From an uncultured Veillonella sp. (lineage in GTDB: Bacteria; Bacillota; Negativicutes; Veillonellales; Veillonellaceae), in the NCBI GenBank assembly GCA_934183145.1, contig CAKPSA010000057.1:1-8118 (forward strand): a stretch of 8,118 bases of DNA, written 5' to 3'. The notes under the pieces are model-generated. The model saw nothing but the letters and a program-made list of their open reading frames with translations. It was not told where the DNA came from and ran no database searches. Below, piece after piece: positions 1-5,697 of the stretch (its first letter is position 1; each line of letters begins with the position of its first letter). Position numbers and translations under genes: made by a program.

Positions 1-11
1 CAAATTTCATA

Positions 12-1211
12 TTATAAATATCCCATAGGATCAACAGGATCCCCACTTATACGAACTTCAAAATGTACATGTGGCCCAGTACTATTACCAGTGCTACCAG
101 CATAGGCAATAACTTGACCTTTAGATACATCTTGTCCTTCAGAGACAGCAAGCTCAGAATTATGGCCATAAAGGGTGGACATACCATTACCATGGTCTAT
201 AACTACGGCGTAACCATAGCCACCCATCCAACCAGACCAAACAACGGTACCTCCATCGGCAGCATGAACTGGCGTACCTTCATCAACACCAATATCAATA
301 CCGGAATGGTAGATAGTTGTACCCCAAATTGGATGCGTCCGATAGCCATAAGGAGAAGTAATTTCACCACTTACAGGCCAACCAAGTTGACCAGATCCTT
401 GAACCCAAGAGTAACTTGGTGCAGACTGTTGAGCCGCCGCAGCCGCTGCTGCTTCTGCAGCTGCACGAGCTGCTGCACGTTCCGCTTGGCGAGCTTTCAA
501 TAATGCTGTAATTTGAGCGGAAGAAGCATTAAGTTCTTCCACTGCTTGCATCGCCGTAGCACGGTCATTTTGTGCCTTCTGAAGAACTACTTCACGTTCT
601 TTTTTCTTTTGTTCAATTTCAGCTTGTTTTGCTACAGCAGCTTTTTCAAGCTCTACTAACTTAGCTCGTGATTGTTCAAGAGCTTGTTTACGTGCCGCAA
701 TTTCAGCACGTTCTTTTTTAATTTCATCGATTAACTTGATATCGGAATCGATAATGCGTTTTAAGATCTCTAATCGATTTGCAAAATCGCTAAAGTCTTT
801 AGATCCAATGACAACATCTAAATAGCTTAGACGACCATTGATATAAATATCTCGTACACGCTTATAAAATACGGCCTCTCGCCCTTCTAAGCGCTTTTGT
901 GCTTCTGCTAGTAACTTTTCATTAACAGTAATATCATTTTCAACCGCTATACGTTGCTGTTGAATAGACTCTAACTGTTGTTGAGCTTGACGCAATTGCT
1001 CTTCAATTTGTCGCAACTGTTCAGATACGCTTACAATAACAGTTTCTGCATCAGCCTTGATAGAGTTTTGTTGATTGACTTGTTGTTGAATGGAATCTAA
1101 TTGATTCGTTAAATCCTCATCTTCCGCAGCAATGTATAGTGGTGTTCCCAGTACTACTATACCTGTTAAAATTGTTGCTACAAGACGAGATTTGATTATG
1201 TTGTATTTCAT
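12..1211 (-). CDS. Secreted coiled-coil M23 (LytM) peptidoglycan metallopeptidase, EnvC/murein hydrolase activator family
   Basis: This is a probable periplasmic cell-wall hydrolase worked by FtsEX at the division site. Numbering from the chosen start (399 aa): a signal peptide at about 1-29 with a hydrophobic core and a likely cut near AA-ED; a long Gln/Glu/Lys-rich coiled coil at about 33-240, broken at about 116-144 by a YINGRLSYLDVV-like segment typical of the hairpin tip in EnvC, PcsB and CwlO; an Ala-rich linker at 243-260; and an M23 domain at about 276-396. The M23 domain has H302 and D306 (HSGID), H350 (YGH), and H381 and H383 (HVH), the full set of zinc-ligand and catalytic positions. 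E. coli EnvC has a degenerate domain and only activates amidases, so this protein is more likely an enzyme itself. The start at 1211 is preferred over the ATG at 1217 because the AAGGTG site is 8 nt from the former and 2 nt from the latter. It lies directly after ftsX, as expected for a partner. Domain calls are firm; substrate bond and FtsX binding are inferred. Confidence 0.92.
   Translation of the reverse strand: MKYNIIKSRLVATILTGIVVLGTPLYIAAEDEDLTNQLDSIQQQVNQQNSIKADAETVIVSVSEQLRQIEEQLRQAQQQLESIQQQRIAVENDITVNEKLLAEAQKRLEGREAVFYKRVRDIYINGRLSYLDVVIGSKDFSDFANRLEILKRIIDSDIKLIDEIKKERAEIAARKQALEQSRAKLVELEKAAVAKQAEIEQKKKEREVVLQKAQNDRATAMQAVEELNASSAQITALLKARQAERAAARAAAEAAAAAAAQQSAPSYSWVQGSGQLGWPVSGEITSPYGYRTHPIWGTTIYHSGIDIGVDEGTPVHAADGGTVVWSGWMGGYGYAVVIDHGNGMSTLYGHNSELAVSEGQDVSKGQVIAYAGSTGNSTGPHVHFEVRISGDPVDPMGYL
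432..485 (-). repeat. Alanine-rich low-complexity linker encoded by GCN codons
   Basis: About 18 codons between the coiled coil and the M23 domain are almost all alanine, with a few Arg and Glu residues, including a run of seven Ala. The codons are mixed GCN triplets, so this is not a pure trinucleotide tract. It probably forms a helical or flexible arm joining the FtsX-facing coil to the catalytic domain. Length variation between strains would be unsurprising. Confidence 0.7.
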
Positions 1212-1216
1212 AAACA

Positions 1217-2104
1217 TTACACCTTCATGTATTGTTTTAAAGAAATCGTACTACCAATAGCACCGACTATAATACCGCCACCCAAAATATAGATAGCCAC
1301 ATCATAGAAGAATGGGAACATTGGTACTAATGGGAAGAATGCTAAAGACTCAGAAACTTCCATGGTAATGAAATGGTAAAACTCACCTACACAAAGTACG
1401 GCAATTACAGCCCCAACTAAGCCCAATAACATACCTTCAATCAAGAATGGCCAACGAATAAAACCATTGGTTGCACCAACATATTTCATGATGGCAATTT
1501 CTTTACGACGGGCGAATACAGTCAAGCGAATTGTATTAGAAATGATGAATAATGTAGCTGCTGCTAAGAATGCGATTAATACAATACCACCAATTCTGAT
1601 TACTTGAGTAATGCGGAATAGTTCTTCTACAATATCTTGACCATAATGTGTACTTTCAACACCTTGGAATGTTGTGGCTAATTTAGCTGTAGCCTTAACA
1701 TCACTAGGATTGTCAAAGGTTAATACATAAGAATTTGGCAATGGATTTACATCACCTAATGCATTTACCAATTGTTGTTGGTCACCAAGGCGTGCTTTGA
1801 ATTCTTTCATCGCTTGTTCTTTATTAACAAACTCTAAATGCTTAAGATTTGGTATAGCTTTAATTTGCTTACCTACCGCCATAATTTGGTCAGTTGTTAA
1901 CCCATCTTTTAAATAAATACTCAATTGAACTTGGTTTTCTAAACTAGATGCCATGTTATTTAGATTGATAACACCGCAAAGAAATACACCGAGCATAAAT
2001 AGAGATAAAGCCACTGTAGAAATAGATGCTAACGTCATAAGACCGTTGCGCTTCATAGATTTGAGGGCTTCTTTAAAAAAGTATTTCAATGTTCTAGGCT
2101 TCAT
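1217..2104 (-). CDS. ftsX: Cell division ABC transporter-like membrane subunit FtsX
   Basis: FtsX is the transmembrane partner of FtsE. It does not transport a substrate but passes ATP-driven conformational change to an extracytoplasmic peptidoglycan hydrolase or activator. The 295-aa protein has the family layout: a basic cytoplasmic N-terminus, TM1 at about 22-46, a large extracytoplasmic domain at about 48-165, TM2 at about 171-195, a cytoplasmic loop with a RRKEIAIMKYVGA motif typical of FtsX/MacB-type permeases, TM3 at about 220-245 and TM4 at about 266-288. The length is close to the usual 295-300 aa of Gram-positive FtsX. The ATG at 2104 is chosen because the in-frame GTG at 2116 is part of the Shine-Dalgarno sequence itself, and FtsX proteins commonly begin MKxRT. 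It overlaps the end of ftsE by 11 nt and abuts the M23 gene, which suggests coupled translation of the complex. Confidence 0.95.
   Translation of the reverse strand: MKPRTLKYFFKEALKSMKRNGLMTLASISTVALSLFMLGVFLCGVINLNNMASSLENQVQLSIYLKDGLTTDQIMAVGKQIKAIPNLKHLEFVNKEQAMKEFKARLGDQQQLVNALGDVNPLPNSYVLTFDNPSDVKATAKLATTFQGVESTHYGQDIVEELFRITQVIRIGGIVLIAFLAAATLFIISNTIRLTVFARRKEIAIMKYVGATNGFIRWPFLIEGMLLGLVGAVIAVLCVGEFYHFITMEVSESLAFFPLVPMFPFFYDVAIYILGGGIIVGAIGSTISLKQYMKV
1220..1226 (-). promoter_or_regulatory. Ribosome-binding site deciding the start of the M23 gene
   Basis: The minus strand reads GAAGGTG just before the ftsX stop. It is 8 nt upstream of the ATG at 1211 but only 2 nt upstream of the ATG at 1217, which overlaps the ftsX stop as TAATG. 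The spacing favours 1211 and a protein two residues shorter. The alternative is possible if only the 3' part of the anti-SD pairs. Confidence 0.55.
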
Positions 2105-2780
2105 TAATTTCTGCACCTCTCATATTATCACTTTGAACGCGACCATCTTTAAGACGAATAACACGTTTATTTAAATACGAAACAAGATCCATATTATGGG
2201 TAACCATAATAACAGTTGTGCCAAAATTATTGATATGCTTAAACAAATCTACAATACCTTTACTTGTATCAGGATCTAAGTTACCAGTCGGTTCATCAGC
2301 AATAAGCACAGATGGACGATTTACAATAGCGCGAGCAATAGCAACACGTTGTTGTTCACCACCAGATAGATCCTCTGGTAAATCATTTGCTTTATCACTT
2401 AAGCCAACAAGTTCCAGTACATGACTTACCTTTTCCTTAATTATCTTTGGTTTTTCTTCAATTACTTCAAGAGCAAAGGCAATATTTTCTGATACCGTTT
2501 TGTTTGGTAATAAACGGAAATCTTGGAATACAACACCAAGTTTTCTACGTAATTTTGGAATTTTACTACGCTTCATACGCGTAACATCAAAATCATCAAC
2601 AATGACAGTACCAGAATCAGGTACTACTTCATGAGTTAACAATTTAAATAGAGTTGATTTCCCTGCACCGCTGTGACCACAAATGAGGACAAATTCGCCC
2701 TCATTTATAGTTAAACACACATCGTCTAATGCAACAGAACCATTATCATAGACTTTACTAACATTCTTAAATTCAATCAT
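2094..2780 (-). CDS. ftsE: Cell division ATP-binding protein FtsE
   Basis: FtsE is the cytoplasmic ABC ATPase of the FtsEX complex at the divisome; its ATP cycle drives FtsX and through it septal peptidoglycan hydrolysis. The 228-aa protein carries every ABC motif in order: Walker [10 protein letters not shown] at 35-43, Q-loop Gln at 86 in [10 protein letters not shown], signature LSGGEQQ at 138-144, Walker B VLIADE at 158-163, D-loop NLD at 167-169 and H-loop His at 195. The FQDFRLL segment and total length are typical of FtsE, and the ftsX neighbour settles the assignment against LolD or MacB-type ATPases. The His in the P-loop (GHSG where GPSG is more usual) is a mild variant. An AAAGGGGA ribosome-binding site lies 5 nt before the ATG. 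The gene follows the transketolase C subunit after 14 nt, so it is probably co-transcribed with it. Confidence 0.97.
   Translation of the reverse strand: MIEFKNVSKVYDNGSVALDDVCLTINEGEFVLICGHSGAGKSTLFKLLTHEVVPDSGTVIVDDFDVTRMKRSKIPKLRRKLGVVFQDFRLLPNKTVSENIAFALEVIEEKPKIIKEKVSHVLELVGLSDKANDLPEDLSGGEQQRVAIARAIVNRPSVLIADEPTGNLDPDTSKGIVDLFKHINNFGTTVIMVTHNMDLVSYLNKRVIRLKDGRVQSDNMRGAEINEA
2114..2121 (-). promoter_or_regulatory. Ribosome-binding site deciding the ftsX start
   Basis: The minus strand reads GAGAGGTG here, inside the 3' end of ftsE and 9 nt upstream of the ATG at 2104. The in-frame GTG at 2116-2114 forms the last three bases of this site and so cannot be served by it. This supports a 295-aa FtsX and not a 299-aa one. 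Confidence 0.7.
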
Positions 2781-2784
2781 GGGG

Positions 2785-2792
2785 TCCCCTTT
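2785..2792 (-). promoter_or_regulatory. Ribosome-binding site of ftsE with a GGGGACCCC motif
   Basis: The minus strand reads AAAGGGGA, then CCCC, then the ATG at 2780. The SD core GGGG is immediately followed by its complement CCCC with one base between. An intramolecular hairpin would have at most three pairs and a three-base loop, so strong occlusion is unlikely, but pairing between bases next to the start is possible. Confidence 0.55.
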
Positions 2793-2794
2793 GA

Positions 2795-3727
2795 TTATTT
2801 ACGAGTGATTACACGTTTTACTGCTTCTACTATGTCTTTTGCGGTCAAACCATATTTAGCCATCAATTCTTTTGGCGTACCACTCTCCCCAAATGTATCT
2901 TGGACACCAACGAATTCCATAGGAACAGGCTTATTAGCCACAACAACTTCAGACACAGCAGAACCAAGACCACCAATGATATTATGTTCTTCTGCTGTTA
3001 CAATAGCACCTGTTTCAGTAGCTGCTTTTACAATTGCCTCTGCATCGATAGGCTTAATAGAAGCCATATTGATAACGCGAGCAGACACATTAGATTCAGC
3101 TAATGTTTTAGCCGCCTCAACAGCAGGGCCAACCAAGGCACCACAAGCAATGATAGTTACATCAGAACCATCTACTAATGTAGTAGATTTGCCAGGTACG
3201 AATGTATAACCTTCAGCTGTAACATCATCTACACCAGCACGGCCTAAACGAACATATACAGGACCTTCATAAGATGCAGCCCATTCAACTACTGCTTCTG
3301 TTTCACGTTCATCTGCAGGTACTACTACAGTCATATTAGGTAAAGTACGCATACAAGAGATATCTTCCAAGCTTTGATGTGTAGCACCATCTTCACCTAC
3401 GGTAATACCAGCATGTGTAGCACATACTTTTACATTCAATTTTGGATAACATACAGCATTCCGAATTTGTTCAAATGCACGACCTGTTGCAAACATAGCA
3501 AAAGAAGAAACAAATGGAATTTTGCCTGCTGCTGCAAGTCCAGCACCAACAGAAATCAAGTTTTGTTCTGCAATACCTACATTAAAGAATCGATCAGGGC
3601 AGACATTTTTAAATGTATCAGTTTTAGTAGATTTAGATAAATCTGCATCTAATACGATAATATTTGTATTTTCTTTACCAATGCGAGCTAACGCATTACC
3701 ATATGCTTCACGTGTTGCTTTACCCAT
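2795..3727 (-). CDS. Transketolase, C-terminal subunit (pyrimidine-binding plus C-terminal domain)
   Basis: This is the second half of a two-subunit transketolase, which moves two-carbon ketol units between sugar phosphates in the non-oxidative pentose phosphate pathway with thiamine diphosphate and a divalent metal. The 310-aa protein has a TPP pyrimidine-binding domain at about 1-165 and a transketolase C-terminal domain at about 185-305. Glu54 in the GIAEQN motif is the family's cofactor-activating glutamate, and GEDGATHQ at 111-118 supplies the conserved substrate-side His. Length fits the stand-alone C subunit known in many Firmicutes and archaea. Its ATG overlaps the stop of the N subunit by one base (TAATG), with GGGGG 7 nt upstream, so the two chains are probably made in equal amounts by reinitiation. 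A DXS or pyruvate dehydrogenase E1-beta identity is less likely given the paired transketolase N subunit. Confidence 0.94.
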   Translation of the reverse strand: MGKATREAYGNALARIGKENTNIIVLDADLSKSTKTDTFKNVCPDRFFNVGIAEQNLISVGAGLAAAGKIPFVSSFAMFATGRAFEQIRNAVCYPKLNVKVCATHAGITVGEDGATHQSLEDISCMRTLPNMTVVVPADERETEAVVEWAASYEGPVYVRLGRAGVDDVTAEGYTFVPGKSTTLVDGSDVTIIACGALVGPAVEAAKTLAESNVSARVINMASIKPIDAEAIVKAATETGAIVTAEEHNIIGGLGSAVSEVVVANKPVPMEFVGVQDTFGESGTPKELMAKYGLTAKDIVEAVKRVITRK

Positions 3728-4563
3728 TATTGTACCCCCATAATTTCATTAACAAAGGTTTCACCTTGCTCTGCACTAGGTGCTTTACCATGCCAGCCTG
3801 CTTGGCCTTCCATTTCAGCTACGCCTTTACCTTTTACAGTATGCATTACGATGCAAGTTGGACCTTCTGTGAAAGCTTTAGCAGATTCAATAGCATTATG
3901 AAGTTCATCTAGATCATGACCATTGACTTCAATAACATTCCAGTTGAATGCTTTAAATTTCTCAGGAATTGGCAATGGAGAAAGTACTTTAGTAATATCA
4001 CCATCGATTTGAAGGCCGTTAAAATCAACAAAAGCAGTCAAATTATTGAGTTTATAATGACCACCGAACATAGCTGCTTCCCATACTTGACCTTCTTCAA
4101 GCTCGCCATCACCTAAAATGGAGTAAACGCGATAATCAGCATTGTCAATTTTGCCTGCCAATGCCATACCACATGCAGCAGAAATGCCTTGACCTAAGGA
4201 ACCTGTAGACATATCTACGCCTGGTGTATGTTTCATATCAGGATGACCTTGTAACATATGGTCGATTTTACGTAAATTCAAAAGTTCTTCTTTAGGGAAA
4301 TAACCTTTTTCAGCCAATGTAGCATATAAAGCAGGTGCTGCATGACCTTTAGAAAGGACAAAACGATCTCTATTAGGATCCTTTGGATTTGCTGGATCTA
4401 CATTCATTTCTACATAGTACAACAAGGCCATCACATCAGCGATAGATAAAGAACCACCTGGGTGACCGGATTTCGCTGCCGTTACAGACTGAACAATACT
4501 AACGCGAATAGCTTTTGCCTTCTCTTGAACTAGTTGTTTAACATCTTGTGTTAATGTAGCCAT
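3727..4563 (-). CDS. Transketolase, N-terminal subunit (TPP diphosphate-binding)
   Basis: This is the diphosphate-binding half of the split transketolase, acting as a cytoplasmic complex with the product of the next gene. Visible landmarks in 278 aa: SGHPGGSLS at 32-40, LSKGHAAPALYA at 70-81, TGSLGQG at 120-126, the TPP motif starting GDGE at 151-154 and ending at Asn182 in FVDFNGLQIDG, and GWHGKAP with His258. The TPP motif ends D-F-N where D-N-N or D-D-N is common, a conservative change that leaves the metal-binding Asn. Length matches other stand-alone N subunits. The ribosome-binding site GAGG is 5 nt before the ATG. A 33-bp gap after csaB is the largest in the window, so this is the only place where an internal promoter could fit, though none is convincing. 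Confidence 0.95.
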   Translation of the reverse strand: MATLTQDVKQLVQEKAKAIRVSIVQSVTAAKSGHPGGSLSIADVMALLYYVEMNVDPANPKDPNRDRFVLSKGHAAPALYATLAEKGYFPKEELLNLRKIDHMLQGHPDMKHTPGVDMSTGSLGQGISAACGMALAGKIDNADYRVYSILGDGELEEGQVWEAAMFGGHYKLNNLTAFVDFNGLQIDGDITKVLSPLPIPEKFKAFNWNVIEVNGHDLDELHNAIESAKAFTEGPTCIVMHTVKGKGVAEMEGQAGWHGKAPSAEQGETFVNEIMGVQ

Positions 4564-4596
4564 AGAGACCTCACTTTCTGGATTGTATCCAATATA
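4564..4596. other. 33-bp intergenic gap between csaB and the transketolase genes, with a small hairpin
   Basis: This is the longest non-coding stretch in the window. It contains the inverted repeat TGGAT-TGT-ATCCA at 4579-4591, a five-pair stem with a three-base loop, and the ribosome-binding site of the next gene. There is no U-tract, so it is not a Rho-independent terminator. On the minus strand a TACAAT hexamer resembles a -10 box but has only a weak TTAAAG partner 17 nt upstream. Any promoter or processing role is speculative. Confidence 0.3.
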
Positions 4597-5697
4597 TTAA
4601 TAATCTTTAAGTAATGAAATAGCGATTTCTGCATTACGTTGAGAGTTTAAACGCAATGCTTCAATACGATCATAAGATGCTTGATACTCTTCTTTTGAAT
4701 GTAAGAGCTTATGACATCGCTGATATAAAGCCTCTTCTCTAAGATGAGTCATAGTTCCAATTGGTTCCTGACCAATCATATGTAAGAAGCTCGTAATCTT
4801 AGGATCGTAAGAAATACCAATAACAGGTTTGCCCATTAAAGAGCTAAATACTAACGCATGAAGACGTATACCAATCATAAGGTCCACATTCCCCGACAAA
4901 GATACTTGCTCCTCTGTGGAGAACGGCCCTTCAAGAACAATAGCGCCTTTTGGCATATAGCTAGCGATAATTTTAGCTTCTTTTGTATCCTCTGGATGAG
5001 ACATAGGGATAAAAATAATTTCTACATTATCTTGCTCTTGTAATCGGCTTAACACATTGGCTAACGACTCACGATATTCTGTATCATCCTTCCAACTGCG
5101 AACGGCAACGCCAATTCGTTTTGGATTCTCTATAGATATAGGTAGCTTAGATGTATAACCTTCTAGAATACGTTTACCAATAGCCAAATCAGCTGGTTGC
5201 ATAGCTAATACGGCATCAGCTGTAACCTCTACATCTTCAATGCCTAATGACTCTAATTCCGATTTTGAAATAGAATCACGAACTGTTATAGTATCAACAA
5301 AACGCAATACAAAGCTAACAGCTCTTCGTGTAGAAGGACGATTTAAAGGTCCAATACCTTGAGAATAAAGCATTACCTTTTTACCCATCATTTTTGCTAA
5401 AGCCATAATACTTAAATAGTAATATGTATTACGAATACTTGTAGCATCTTGTAACAGGCTGCCTCCACCACTGATCACTAAATCAGAATTGGCAATAGCC
5501 TTTAGAATACCAAAGGCAGAAAATGTTCCAACCGCATGAATGTTATGCTTTTTGCTTGTCTCTGTAGGATTACCAGAAATAACAGTAATATGCGCATCTG
5601 CTTCCTCTTTACGAATAGCATCGATAATGGCACAAAGCATTGCTTCATCACCAGCATTACCAAAACCATAGTAGCCAGAGATAACAATATTACTCAT
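4597..5697 (-). CDS. csaB: Polysaccharide pyruvyl transferase CsaB
   Basis: CsaB-family enzymes add a ketal-linked pyruvate to a cell-wall glycan, using phosphoenolpyruvate as the usual donor; in Gram-positives this creates the anchor for SLH-domain surface proteins. The 366-aa protein shows the family landmarks: SGYYGFGNAGDEAML at 7-21, SGGGSLLQD at 76-84, LYSQGIGP at 110-117 and IRLHALVFSSLMGKPVIG beginning near 277, with R278 and H280 likely in the active site. The fold is GT-B-like. Length suits the family. The ATG at 5697 has GGGAGG 6 nt upstream; an in-frame TTG at 5703 directly abuts that site and is rejected. It overlaps the end of the DUF5693 gene by 8 nt, so the two are translationally linked and may act on the same polymer. 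The acceptor in this organism is unknown. Confidence 0.93.
   Translation of the reverse strand: MSNIVISGYYGFGNAGDEAMLCAIIDAIRKEEADAHITVISGNPTETSKKHNIHAVGTFSAFGILKAIANSDLVISGGGSLLQDATSIRNTYYYLSIMALAKMMGKKVMLYSQGIGPLNRPSTRRAVSFVLRFVDTITVRDSISKSELESLGIEDVEVTADAVLAMQPADLAIGKRILEGYTSKLPISIENPKRIGVAVRSWKDDTEYRESLANVLSRLQEQDNVEIIFIPMSHPEDTKEAKIIASYMPKGAIVLEGPFSTEEQVSLSGNVDLMIGIRLHALVFSSLMGKPVIGISYDPKITSFLHMIGQEPIGTMTHLREEALYQRCHKLLHSKEEYQASYDRIEALRLNSQRNAEIAISLLKDY

Noticed and set aside
63..503. Plus-strand open frame of 146 codons opposite the M23 gene, and other plus-strand frames through the window
   Set aside because: Each lies antisense to a well-supported gene, has composition expected of a reversed coding frame and shows no recognisable domain or convincing ribosome-binding site.
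2781..2789. GGGGTCCCC palindrome as an operator or occluding hairpin
   Set aside because: It is nine bases with a single central base, too short for a stable hairpin, and is explained by the ribosome-binding site followed by C residues.
2795..4563. Transketolase interrupted by a frameshift (pseudogene)
   Set aside because: Both halves have complete domains, intact key residues and their own start and ribosome-binding site. Separate N and C transketolase subunits are a known normal form in Firmicutes and archaea.
4579..4591. Inverted repeat TGGAT-TGT-ATCCA as a terminator
   Set aside because: The stem is only five pairs with two G-C pairs and no U-tract follows in the direction of transcription.
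4564..4625. Internal promoter before the transketolase genes
   Set aside because: A TACAAT hexamer is present on the minus strand, but the matching upstream element TTAAAG is poor and such hexamers are frequent by chance in AT-rich DNA.
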